A DNA stretch of 64,000 nucleotides, taken from positions 247,821 through 311,820 of the forward strand of contig JAKUHH010000108.1 of assembly GCA_022701365.1 (NCBI GenBank), in the 5' to 3' direction. Position 1 is the stretch's first letter. Each line of letters begins with the position of its first letter. The translations under genes and the position numbers were made by a program. The DNA comes from Mycocentrospora acerina. Its lineage: Eukaryota; Ascomycota; Dothideomycetes; Pleosporales. Of this stretch, positions 1 through 9,821 are shown in pieces. The notes under the pieces were generated by a model. It was not told the DNA's origin. It made no database searches and saw only the letters and a list, made by a program, of their open reading frames with translations.

Positions 1-77
1 TTGTAGATGATATTTGAAAGAGAATTTCCCTTATTTGATAGTGGTAGTTGTAGTGGGAGTGTTTTATTCCCTCCTGC

Positions 78-109
78 CTTCTTCTTCTTCTTCTTCTTCT
101 TCTTCTTCC
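78..109. repeat. (TTC)n microsatellite
   Basis: About ten consecutive CTT/TTC triplets, nearly perfect, in non-coding DNA. Confidence 0.95.
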
Positions 110-250
110 TTTCCCTTGTAGACTACTAAACGTAAATGTAAGTCCAAATGTGAATGCAAGAAGAAAATCAGTTACCTACCAGCGGAGATGAAAAAAAGTG
201 ACTAAGTAAGCAAGCAAGCAAGCAATAATGATATTTCAGGCCTGTTTTTC

Positions 251-357
251 TCTCCATTCATCCATCTATCTATCCATCTATCCATCCATTCAGCTATCTA
301 TCCAGCAGTCCGGCAGTCCAGTCATCCATCCATTCATCCATCCATCCATCTATCTAT
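251..357. repeat. (ATCC/ATCT)n imperfect tetranucleotide repeat
   Basis: Interspersed ATCC and ATCT tetramers with short interruptions over about 100 nt. Imperfect, so probably old. Confidence 0.9.
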
Positions 358-532
358 CAAACAAAGGAGAAAAGGAAATAAAAGGATTTCTTCATTTCCA
401 TCTCTTCTACAAACAGACAGATTAAAGAAGTAAAAAGAGATGGTGGAGAGAGAGAGTTATAAGGACAGATGGGGTAGAGTGGGGTATATATGAATTTCTT
501 TCTCTCTCTTTATCTCTCTATCTCTCTTTCTC

Positions 533-616
533 CATCGGTCTGTCTGTCCATCGGTCTGTCTGTCCGACCAGCTATCTGTCTGTCTGTCTGTCTGTCTGTC
601 TGCCCGTCTGTCCATC
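533..616. repeat. (TCTG)n tetranucleotide repeat
   Basis: Runs of GTCT/TCTG, the longest perfect block near 577-602. A separate array from the ATCC repeat 200 nt to the left. Confidence 0.9.
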
Positions 617-880
617 TATATTTGAAATAAAAATAAAAAAAGGTATACGCCGCGCCCATGTGCACATATATATGTGTGTGTGAGAGAGAGAAGAGAGAGA
701 GATTGATGCCCCGCAGAGGAGAAGAATAAAGAATAAAAACTCCAACTAGAGAGAAGATATAAAAAAAATGGCAGCACGTCAAAAAACTGGACCTCCCAAA
801 AAAGAAAAGAAAAGAAAAAGCTAGAATCAAAACCGAAACCCAGAAATCAAACTTCTATACCTATGCGATATGCTTGTCCA

Positions 881-882
<2 letters not shown>

Positions 883-919
<37 letters not shown>
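883..919. repeat. (TC)18 dinucleotide repeat
   Basis: Perfect TC run just downstream of the FYVE-RING stop codon, so probably inside that gene's 3' UTR. On the minus strand it reads GAGA. Confidence 0.95.
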
Positions 920-922
<3 letters not shown>

Positions 923-967
923 GCATGAATTCAACATGACCCATCGAAAAAGTGCACGCGCATACGT

Positions 968-3108
968 TCACTCCTGCAACTGATGTGTTGGACAAGCGCC
1001 TCTGCCCTTCTTCTCCCACCAGTCCTTGATGCATTTCTAGCTTAAAGTCAGCTTGGATGCACACATTTCGTCGCCTCCCGAGAGGAAAAAAAAAGGGGGG
1101 GAGGGGGGGAGGGGGAAGAGATTGGAAGATGGAGAAAGGAAAAAAAAAAGAACATACCTCATGGAATTTACACCAACAAACCAATCTCGCCATGCGATCC
1201 CCCGCCTCAAAATCCTCGAGGCAGATTATACACTCAATCTCATTCCCATCGTTGTTTGTGCAATCCTTTTCCGTGGCAACATATGGAAACATGCCACGCG
1301 CTGCTATTGCGCGATTCGATCCCTCGGCTGCGTTGCTGTGGCCGGCGGGATTGCTCATGCCGCGGGTGCGCTGTGTGGGGAGACTCATGGTGGAGACGGG
1401 CGCGGGAGATGCAGAGTGCAGCGCAATGCAGCTTTCAATATGCTGCGTGCGGGCTGATTCGTCGCCCGAGGAGGATATTGGAGGTAGTTCGTCGCCGCAG
1501 ATGGGGCACTCGTCTTCTTCGGCGATTTGGCGTCGTGGACGGGGAGGTGTGGGGGTAGATGTTGTCGAGGTGAACAAGGGTCTGGGGAACATGTTGGCTC
1601 TGGTTAGAGAGCCAGAGCCGAGGCCAAAGTTGGGAGTGGTGCCGTGATTTGGGCGTGAAGAAGAAGAACCCGTGTGGTCGTATTGCTGAGAATGTGAGGG
1701 GGGTATGTGATTGGAGTTGGATCGTGGTGGCTGCCAGCGGATTCCTGTGAGTGCGCCACTGTGATAACTCCCTCTCCTGTCGCCGGGGCCATCACGTGAA
1801 TAATGTGTTTGCCCAGGCCCAACGGACTGTGATCCATCGTGCACATTAGAAGAAGACCTGTGTGTGCGCGTGCGTGATGGATGTGAGGGTGGAGGCAAGC
1901 CGGGTCGTATGGAAGCCGTGTAAGAAAGATTCCTGGGGGGACCTGGTGAGTTGTACTGGGGCGGTGGATTGAAATTAGGATCGGGGACGCAGGGATTGCA
2001 GACGCGGACCTCCTCGCCTCCGCCTAGCGCTGGGTTGCGGAACGGGCCGAAGGACGACATGATGTTCGCATCGTCGTCGCCGGTCAGATCGATAAAGTTT
2101 GCCGTGATGTCAGACGGAGGGTGAACGATGAACTGACGCGGGATTGTGATGCGATGTGGCGAGCACGATGAGCACACGACTCTTCCACATTTTCTATTTG
2201 TTCATGTTAGCATTTTGTGTTCGCCAAGACAAACTGGTCACGCTGCTCTTTTTCCATGTACATGATCAGACGACGTGATGGGGGGTCAGAGCCCTGCAAG
2301 ATGAGCACGTGGACAAGAGCAGCAAAACGGTGGTCTAGCAAAGCAAAAGGGCGAGAAATGGGGCGTCGAGCACGTACCTGCAGTGATGCTTCCTGAACAG
2401 AAACGTAAATGGCCTGCTGCACACGGGACACTGGGAGACGTCGGCATCAGGCTGCCAGGAGGGCAAGACCAAGTCACTCTCGCGCCTGTACGACGGCGGA
2501 CTCGACTGCGGTGGTGGCGGCGGCAGGGGTCGTGACATGGCGGAAGATGACGGCGGAAGTCGCGGCAGCGGGGGCGACTCGTCGGGCACCAGCACAGGGT
2601 CGGAGCTGGTGTTGGCGGCAGCAGCGCCGTGTATTCTGATGCTCGAGGGCCGTCGCATGGGCGACTCGGCGGTGGTGAGGCGTCTCTTGCGATCTGTGCT
2701 GTGCGACGACGACAAGTCGGGGCGAGGGAGGGGGAGGGGGCGGTCAGGCAGCGTCAGGGGTTGGTGGTGGTGGTTGTCGAGGTTGTAGTGATTGTGATGT
2801 TGGTAGTGTTGGTGGTGGTGATTGTGGTGGTGCTGGTGGTGGTGCTGGTGACCATGGCTGGACGTGTGGGCCGACGACGACTGCGAGTGGTGGCGGTCGG
2901 ATGATGCGTAGGCAGGCTGGCTGCTGGTGCTATGGCTGGGCGTGTGCTCGTCGCCAGTGTCCCTCCGCAGAAAGTCCATCCACGACTCGCCTCCATATCC
3001 GTCGTGCTGGAAGTGCGACGGGCGTTGGGAGCTGGTGGCGGTGCTGCCCGCCCCGTCGCGCTGGTTGGCGAGCGAGGTGCTGCGTGGGGGGTGCTGACTT
3101 GGATCCAT
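968..3108 (-). CDS. pib1: FYVE-RING E3 ubiquitin ligase, Pib1-like
   Basis: Predicted membrane-recruited RING ubiquitin ligase of endosome/vacuole membranes. Model: exons 3108-2378, 2193-1158 and 1036-968; 611 aa. Introns start GTACGT and GTATGT and end TAG. Joining exons 1 and 2 rebuilds a FYVE finger at about residues 222-262: CPVCSRPF, then RKHHCRKCG, then VVCSSC, the PI3P-binding layout. Joining exons 2 and 3 rebuilds a C-terminal RING at about 563-608: CIICLEDF, CKFHEKCI, GACPTHQL. FYVE near the middle and RING at the very end is the arrangement of yeast Pib1, but the spacer and N-terminus are much longer and disordered. A His-rich tract lies at about residues 84-120. Next to the RING-proximal region there is also a CPICGDELPP motif (near 1530) that could be a further partial zinc site. 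The domains are seen in the sequence; endosomal action is family knowledge. Confidence 0.9.
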
Positions 3109-4080
3109 GGCCGCGGGGGGTGGGCGAGGTATGATGGGGTCGAGCAGGGTCGAGCAGTAGGGAATAGTACAGAGTAGTACGGGGTAGTAGGGAACAGTAG
3201 AGAACAGTAGGGAACAGCAGCAGGGAACAGCAGCAGGAGCAGTCTAGTCAAGCGCGGCGATAGAGGCAGCCTGCTCTCATCAGCCTGGCGTTGGCCCGCA
3301 ACACACAGCACCAGCACTCGCTCACCGCGACGGCGCCTCGGAGGTGAGGGGGGAGGGGGCGACAGCAACAGAAGAGTAACTGTTTGGCAATGCGCGTGCA
3401 CTCCCTACAGTCCACGAGAGAGTTGCAGCTGCAAACAACAACAGCGACAGGAACAAGAGTATCTAGCAACAACAACAACAAGAAACGCTCTCAGTCTCCC
3501 CGGAGCGCGGCAAGCACGCGATAGGCGATAGAGGCCTGAGGCTCATGCCCATGCTCATGTTCATGACACGCTTAGTTATGCCACCACGCACGGCCCGCAC
3601 CTTGCTTGGACCACGCCACATGTCTACTTGGCCGGCCATGGCACTGATAACTGCACTGCACTGCACTGCACAACCTCCATCTCCACTCCACTCCACTCCA
3701 CTTGTACTCTTGCACACTCACACACACAAAGAAGCATTCGAATCTGCACTCAATCGCCATGGGAAATGTTTTTGCTGATTTCGTCCTACAACAAGACGTG
3801 TATGCTTGATCCACCCGCCTTCCGTCTACGCCTTGCTACTATGCTATGTACCGCCGCCTAAATGATAATGCCTGCCTGCGCCTTTTTATTTTCGACTCGA
3901 AACCCAATTGGTACACAAAGGAGATTCGTCACAACAACAACAGAAACAGAAACAGAAACAAACGTCTACGTAAGAGACTAATTACAAAAAATCCTTTTCC
4001 CTTCCTCTTTCCTCACAAGACACCCATTGCGAATTACTCCATGAAATAAATAAAATCACCCCCCTCAAAATATCAATCCA
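3109..4080. other. Leader/promoter of the FYVE-RING gene and 3' flank of the TRP-like gene
   Basis: No gene recognised. It contains short tandem repeats: GGGAACAG-type units at 3136-3240, ACTGC/CTCCA pentamers at 3650-3706, and AACAGA-type units at 3930-3965. The first block lies immediately upstream of the FYVE-RING start, so it is probably transcribed 5' leader. Confidence 0.6.
3136..3240. repeat. Degenerate GGGAACAG(T/C)AG tandem repeat
   Basis: Repeated GTAGGGAAYAG and CAGCAGGGAA units with period about 10-15 nt, ending about 30 nt from the FYVE-RING start codon on its 5' side. Confidence 0.8.
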
Positions 4081-7000
4081 TCACCTCAACTTGTGACTCG
4101 TCCCACTTTTCGTCGTACTCCCACTCCGACTGCGGTCCACAATCTCCGCAGATGCCTCGAGGTGAGTCCCGGCATCATACGCATTGTTTTGAAGGCTGTT
4201 TTTCGTCACGTGGTGCTGCACAGATCCCGTGTTCATCCGATGACTCCCTCTCCTTGCCGCCATTCCACCTTCTTGCCGGAAGATGCTAGATGCTGGTGAT
4301 CGCTCGGGAGACGGTTCCGTCGATCCAAACGGGAGCCGGATTGTCGACGGCTCCAGATGCTGACCGGGCGCTGGAGAATCGTGCACTGTTGGGAGTCGCG
4401 CACTGTCTTCGAGAATCGCTGCGTCCGTCGACGGCGTTCGTCGAGAGCTTCGCCGTGGTATCGTCGGAGCACGACTTGACGGCTGTCGTCGTGTGGCACG
4501 TGAAGCCCTTGACCCAATTCTGCTCGGGAGCTCGATGCCCCCGCCCATCTCAATAGGCCCCAGTGACGGTGCAATGTCAGACACTCGATTCATCCCATGC
4601 TCAATAGACACTTCATCAAACGACCCCGAATCGCTCTCATCCGAATCGCTGTTGACAGACTTTCTTCTTTCGCCTTCCAATCCTTCTGCTGGCCCAACAC
4701 CTCCGGTGCTACTCTGCGACCGCTTAACCTGGAGCCCTTCTGACTGCACTGTATAACTCAACCCAGCTGGCTCTACCTTTTTTGTTTCCGTCATTGTAGC
4801 CGGGTTGTCATGATAGGGCTCCTGTGCTACTTCAGGCGACGCTTTGTCTTCTGGTACCGCAGCCATCTGGGGCGGCATACGAGTACTTCGAACAACCTCG
4901 AATCCCTTGCTCTTCTCCTTCTTCCTACCACCCAGCAAGTTCAGACTCTTGAACCATCCTGTGGCAGATGAGACAGGGCTCATAGGGTCAGCCGGTCCCG
5001 TCTTGAGTTTTCGAGTCGGCTGCGAAGACAACGCCGGACCGCGAAGACCGTAATAAAAGTCAGACTCTCGCACGGTGTAATCAGTCTGATTATGTCGATC
5101 AAGGTTCGTATCTGAGTCGTCCCGATTCATCCGGAGATATGCCGGGGTGATTGTGCTTCGAGTTCGGGATGGGCCTTCGCCATTATCGCCAGCTTCAAGA
5201 TCGAAATTATCTGTATACGCTGCGTCGGCGATATCGGCGTCTCCAGGAGGGACATACACCTTGCCATGTGCTCCTGGTGTTATGGAATCCATCGTGCGCT
5301 TGCGTGGTCGTGGGGGCCGGTAATAGGGGTCAACCGTTTCCAGAGTAGTGTTCATTGTCTGCTGCCGAGAGTTTTGGCTAGAGCCTCCCGTCAAGAAGTT
5401 AAATGGTGTCGCGTTCGTGCCAGGTGTATCTGGGCTAATGTTCCCATATTCTGCATGGCCGAATTGATCAAAACCTCCGCTAACACGCTGACTGTCTCTA
5501 TCATAGGGCTGATTGAGAAGCACGGCAGAGCTAGCTGATAAGCTTCGAGACCGGCTGTCCATCAGAGGTATGTTTTTGTTCTCATCATGGCCAAGCATGG
5601 CTGCATTCGAGTTCATACTGCCACGGTGTTTTCGGTGGCTTGTGCGCTTGGACAACTGACGTTTTCCAAAAACCTTGGTAAGACCACCTCTTGTGTCAGC
5701 TCCTGTGCCCGACAGCCGCAAAGCCACTTCAATCAAAGTCTGAAGAGCGTTGAGGAAGAAGCCGAATATGAGCACAATTGCATGCAGCAGCAGAATGGTA
5801 TAGCCGATCCACCCTTTGGAGGATTCAGACACTCCAAGTGAGGGCACAAAGGCAACCGAGAGTAGAACGCAAGTTAGCCGAACAGCTGCGAAGGAGGTGT
5901 GATACGCATTCATGGATGTGTTTGACTGAAAAGGTCGAAAGGCATGCAGCGTGAGGATCATAATGACCTCACAAATGGAGAGCATTATGATCTGTGCTAT
6001 GCCAGAGGGTTGTATAGCACCAATGGCAATGCCGCGTATGGTAGTCAAGAGAACGGGAATGAAAGCAAATGGCGCAGCATCGTCCGAGTACGTATTGTAA
6101 AGTGGTCCATAAGTCAAAACTGTGGGCAAGTCATCGAACAAGTGAGCGCGTGGACGCGTCGTGAAAATTAGCCGGAATATCCATGCGGCCAGTCCCATGA
6201 CGCCAATGAGAAGGAACACAGCTGTGGCTATGACAGACGCCGAAGAAGTAGGGGCGACGACTAGCTGGAATAAAGAGAGAGAAATTACAGGCAATAGATG
6301 ATAGTTGAAGACAATACGAACAATGGTGCCTGCAGTGAAGGGCCAGTTCTTACCAGTGAGGTCACCATCCTGTCTGTCAGTAACTAGACGGAAGAGCCAT
6401 CGACCCAGAAAGCCAACCTGTGTGATGAGAACGACAATAGCAATGAGTACCAGAAGGAAGATGGCCATGCATGCCCACATATCCTCCGAGTCGGTCATGC
6501 CCACATATTGCCCGAGCCGGGTTAGGCCGTATGTTCCATTGGCAAAATACAGTCCGTCCTCGAGACTCTGAAACCCGTCACCCTGGCTCACAAAGCTTTG
6601 ATTGAAGAGGAGGAGCGACCAGCTGGCTTGGCTGACCACTGGCTGGAAGAAACCCGGATAGTCCAGAGACAAACTGCCCGCCAAGACAATGAATTGGATG
6701 TACTGCAGACAGTCGCCAAAGCCCGGAGTGACAAGACGTAGCAGATCCTCGTCTCGGCCATAGTTGCTGGTCCAGCGGAAAATGTTGGAGGTTCCCCAGG
6801 GGCTGCATGTCGCGGCGAAAATGGTTGCAACAGCTACCAGCGCGAGCACGGCGGCTGGCATGTATGTAAGCGCACCGGATAGCTGACTGCCCAGGTCTGG
6901 TGTGAGGGTGGTAGTCACACAACCCAGCGTCGTAGCCCTGGCGTCGCCGGAAACGATCCACAGCTTGGAGTCCCAAGTCGCAAAAGAATATGTGCTGTAG

Positions 7001-7752
7001 AAGTCGTGCGAAACACTAAAGGCCGGCAGAGTGTTGGGATCGCTTGAATTGGCCTGGAAGGCGGGCCCAATGGGACATTGCGTGTTGATTGTGTTGGCGC
7101 AAAACTGTTGTGGCTGCGGGGTCCATGCAGAGTAGCTGACAACTTTGAAGTCGGCGAAGAGGGTCGTGTACTTGTTGTTGGCCTCGTCGATGTTGGTGAT
7201 CTTCCCAAAGGTCTTGTTGGGGTTGGTCCAGTTGTCGTCGTCGGGACCTAGGTACGCGCCCGGAGAGGCTTGGCCTGATACATTCCCGTAGACGGTCACG
7301 TTCAGATTGTGGGTGGAGGCAGAAGCGTCAAACGAAGCCCACACGTACATGGGCGTGAACTTGAGAAACGGGACAGTGCCAAAGAACAAGGGATCGAGGC
7401 AGTTTTCAAAGTTGACAAAGACGGCCTCTGCGGGGGCGAGCAAACAGGCCACGGCCAGGAAGAGCACGAGGGCGGGGAAGGCGCGTGGTAGAGGCAGAGG
7501 CAGCGGCCAAGACACAATACGGCGTCTCCGTCTCGGTGGCGGGGGCGGCTGTGTGGGCTGGAGCGAGGGCATGAGGGCGCGCTGCCAGGCGGTGGTGGGC
7601 AGGGAAGGAGCGGCATTGCGCAAGGTAGTGGCTGCCATGATCCTCAGGTCCTTCTCTTCATGTTCGTCGACGCCTCTGTTGCGATTGTACGGGGCTCGCA
7701 GACGTTGTGGCGCAGGCGTGAGAGTCGCCAGGAGCGGCCGTGTGGCAGGCAA
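4081..7752 (-). CDS. TRP-like/Flc-family polytopic membrane protein (ML-like domain)
   Basis: Fungal TRP-like integral membrane protein of the Flc/YOR365C type, 1,223 aa in one uninterrupted frame. A hydrophobic signal segment sits at about 88-110. A lumenal/extracellular ML-like domain follows, starting FVNFENCLDPLFF, with several Cys and N-glycosylation sequons (NVT, NVS, NWT). About nine hydrophobic segments follow between residues 290 and 690 (for example around ALTYMPAAVLALVAVATIF and MWACMAIFLLVLIAIVVLI). The C-terminal ~500 residues are hydrophilic, Ser/Pro/Asp-rich and predicted disordered, probably a phosphorylated cytosolic tail. Family knowledge links these proteins to calcium/cell-wall signalling and FAD or lipid transport; the substrate here is unknown. 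The start is uncertain: 7752 gives a long Arg/Pro-rich leader before the signal, whereas Met39 at 7638 shortens it. A small in-frame intron cannot be excluded. Confidence 0.85.
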   Translation of the reverse strand: MPATRPLLATLTPAPQRLRAPYNRNRGVDEHEEKDLRIMAATTLRNAAPSLPTTAWQRALMPSLQPTQPPPPPRRRRRIVSWPLPLPLPRAFPALVLFLAVACLLAPAEAVFVNFENCLDPLFFGTVPFLKFTPMYVWASFDASASTHNLNVTVYGNVSGQASPGAYLGPDDDNWTNPNKTFGKITNIDEANNKYTTLFADFKVVSYSAWTPQPQQFCANTINTQCPIGPAFQANSSDPNTLPAFSVSHDFYSTYSFATWDSKLWIVSGDARATTLGCVTTTLTPDLGSQLSGALTYMPAAVLALVAVATIFAATCSPWGTSNIFRWTSNYGRDEDLLRLVTPGFGDCLQYIQFIVLAGSLSLDYPGFFQPVVSQASWSLLLFNQSFVSQGDGFQSLEDGLYFANGTYGLTRLGQYVGMTDSEDMWACMAIFLLVLIAIVVLITQVGFLGRWLFRLVTDRQDGDLTGKNWPFTAGTIVRIVFNYHLLPVISLSLFQLVVAPTSSASVIATAVFLLIGVMGLAAWIFRLIFTTRPRAHLFDDLPTVLTYGPLYNTYSDDAAPFAFIPVLLTTIRGIAIGAIQPSGIAQIIMLSICEVIMILTLHAFRPFQSNTSMNAYHTSFAAVRLTCVLLSVAFVPSLGVSESSKGWIGYTILLLHAIVLIFGFFLNALQTLIEVALRLSGTGADTRGGLTKVFGKRQLSKRTSHRKHRGSMNSNAAMLGHDENKNIPLMDSRSRSLSASSAVLLNQPYDRDSQRVSGGFDQFGHAEYGNISPDTPGTNATPFNFLTGGSSQNSRQQTMNTTLETVDPYYRPPRPRKRTMDSITPGAHGKVYVPPGDADIADAAYTDNFDLEAGDNGEGPSRTRSTITPAYLRMNRDDSDTNLDRHNQTDYTVRESDFYYGLRGPALSSQPTRKLKTGPADPMSPVSSATGWFKSLNLLGGRKKEKSKGFEVVRSTRMPPQMAAVPEDKASPEVAQEPYHDNPATMTETKKVEPAGLSYTVQSEGLQVKRSQSSTGGVGPAEGLEGERRKSVNSDSDESDSGSFDEVSIEHGMNRVSDIAPSLGPIEMGGGIELPSRIGSRASRATRRQPSSRAPTIPRRSSRRTPSTDAAILEDSARLPTVHDSPAPGQHLEPSTIRLPFGSTEPSPERSPASSIFRQEGGMAARRGSHRMNTGSVQHHVTKNSLQNNAYDAGTHLEASAEIVDRSRSGSTTKSGTSHKLR

Positions 7753-9821
7753 GGAGCGGCGCCGTGCTGGCAGGCGCTGGCGAGTGCTGGCAGGTGCTCT
7801 GCGGGCTGAGCTGACGGGTAAGCGCGGCGGCGAGGGAATCCCAGTGGGCGTGAAACGGGGGCAGGCGCGACGGGTGCAGAGGGTCTAGAAGAAATAGGAG
7901 CCGGCCATGGCAGAAGAAGAAGACGGCGGCGAAGAAGAAGAAGCGGGTGGGCGAGCGAGTGTCAGAAGCAGAGCGAGCAAGAGAAGACGCGCGACGGCGT
8001 GGGTGCGTGGGTGCGTGCAGCGGGTTGCGTGGTGGACTGCTGTCTGAGAGCTCCTGAGGCGGCCTGTGGAGGGGAAAGCGCCCCCTAACCCTCGCCTCGC
8101 GCCTCGTATCATGCACACTGCACACCTCTCGTCCCGTGTTCGGACATGCGCTCGACTCGATGCGTCGCCGCACAAACACGGCGTCGTGGGGCGCTCGTCT
8201 GCGCGCCGGAGCTTCTGCGCTGCCCGCGCGACGAGCACGCCTGCTCGCAACCCCAGCCCGCACCTGGCCGCCCACACGGTCAAGCAGCACATCGACCTGT
8301 CTTTGCCCTTGCCCTTGCCCTCTCCCCAACGTCATTCTTGCCATGCGACTAGAGAATCCTCCGTCGAGCACTGGCCGCTGGGCACCAAGCTGGTGCTGGC
8401 TCACGTCGGCCCCGGTGACCACTCTGATTGGCCTTGTTGTGGTAAATATAGCAGACTGCGCGTCCACAGCCACCACTCTGCTCGGCTTCAAACAACCCTC
8501 ACATCACCACCCTCATACCTGCCGCTGCAACTGTCGCAACGCATGGCCGCCTGCGCGTTGATTGGCTAGCAGCCGTCGTCTCTCTCGCTCAGCAAGCATG
8601 CGGCTTGCAGCCTCCAATCCTCGGCTGCCAAAAGAGCCTGTTGCTTGTTCTCCCATACCCAACCACATCTCATCGCTTCCACCTTCCAAGAATTAACGCG
8701 ACCAACGCGAAATTGCTTCACCGGGTAAGCTTCAACTCGATGCTGCAGTATCCCTCGTGCACATCGCAATTCCGTGCAACAAAAGGTGCCAATATATCAA
8801 AAGCACTTATCCGTCAGCGCAAACCTAAAGTGGTGCCAAGCTATAAATTATTTTAGATCAGAGCGAGAGTAGGTAAATTCAGCTCCAATCATGACTCTTT
8901 AGTCCTTGAAGAAACTATGACGATGAGGCATGATTCAGCGTCAGCATTGATATTTACCGAGTGTTGAAATTTCACGCTCCTGCTTCGTATCTTCTAATTC
9001 TCCAACTGGGTGGCCTCAAGTGTGATGTTGATGGCCTAACACTAACACCTACCTTTTCACTCGCCCAATCAATCACATAAGCTTCAAAGGTTCGTTGCAA
9101 CACCCCATTGACAACCAACGGCTATATAAGACTGGGCAGCAACACATTCGCCGTCACACGGTAAGGTCGCTCTGCCTGGGGCTTACAAAGGAGAATTTTC
9201 TCACTTCTTCTGGCGGCAGGCTGCCTAACAAATGTTGAGCTGCCCGAGAAAAAGGAAGGGTGCGGAAGCAAACATCAATCAAAAAGGGCGGCACAGCCAG
9301 GTTGGAACTCCAGCGAGACGGCCGTGGCAGTATTTGGCAAATAATGGCTTAGGCAAGCTGCATCATTCTTCGTTTCCAGAAACCTACAGCCGTGCATTTT
9401 CATGGTTCTTGCTGACCAGCCTCCTCCATTACGTTTGACTAAGCTTCCTCACACCGCAAGGTACAAGGTCCATCCCGTACTCACAAGCACATTGTCCCGC
9501 AGAATTCACGAACTGCAAGCGGCAGGTCGCGGTTCGAAAACGTGATCGCAACTGTCTGCCCCGCTCATATCAGCGGGAGGAATGTCTAGGCTACAGAAAT
9601 TCAAGTGTTGATTTGTACGGGTGGAACAAGCTCTCTTGGCAGGCGTCTTGATCTGGAAGGTGCCCATTCGTGGTTCTTGGCAACGATTGTCTTGCGAACC
9701 AGTTCGGTACCTGTGCCACAGGCCGAGCATCTAGGAACATTCAAATAGCACGTCATGGCCGGTCGTTTTGCCAGGACCACGTCCTGCTTTCCCTCCATTC
9801 TCTTCCATCAATTCAGAGAGT
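7753..9821. other. 2-kb divergent intergenic region
   Basis: Lies between the TRP-like gene (-) and the DPP V gene (+). The left half (7753-8600) is GC-rich, with a CTTGCC-type repeat near 8301-8328; its long frames are Arg/Pro/Ala-rich low-complexity in all frames and look like shadows. The right half is less GC-rich and carries a TATA-like box. No gene, tRNA or repeat family was recognised. Confidence 0.6.
9123..9130 (+). promoter_or_regulatory. TATA-like box TATATAAG
   Basis: Good match to a core TATA element, but about 690 nt upstream of the DPP V start. It would imply a long or spliced 5' UTR, or an unrecognised short transcript. Confidence 0.3.

Larger units (their letters stand above)
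1..967. other. Microsatellite-rich 3' flank, no gene
   Basis: No convincing gene here. The stretch holds at least five separate simple repeats (TTC, ATCC/ATCT, TCTG, CT and short AAAAG runs) downstream of the FYVE-RING gene that ends at 968. Reading frames in it translate to Ser/Ile/His or Asp/Arg/Thr repeats, which is what microsatellites give in any frame. Confidence 0.8.

Noticed and set aside
861..1640. Plus-strand Lys/Arg/Gly-rich frames overlapping the FYVE-RING exons
   Set aside because: Antisense shadows of a gene with spliced FYVE and RING domains; no domain of their own.
7307..8569. Several long Arg/Ala/Pro-rich frames on both strands
   Set aside because: GC-rich promoter DNA leaves frames open in several registers; no codon or domain signal and none conserved by recognisable motif.
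9528..9540. GGTTCGAAAAC resembling a tRNA B box
   Set aside because: No matching A box or acceptor stem at the right distance; the end of the box deviates.
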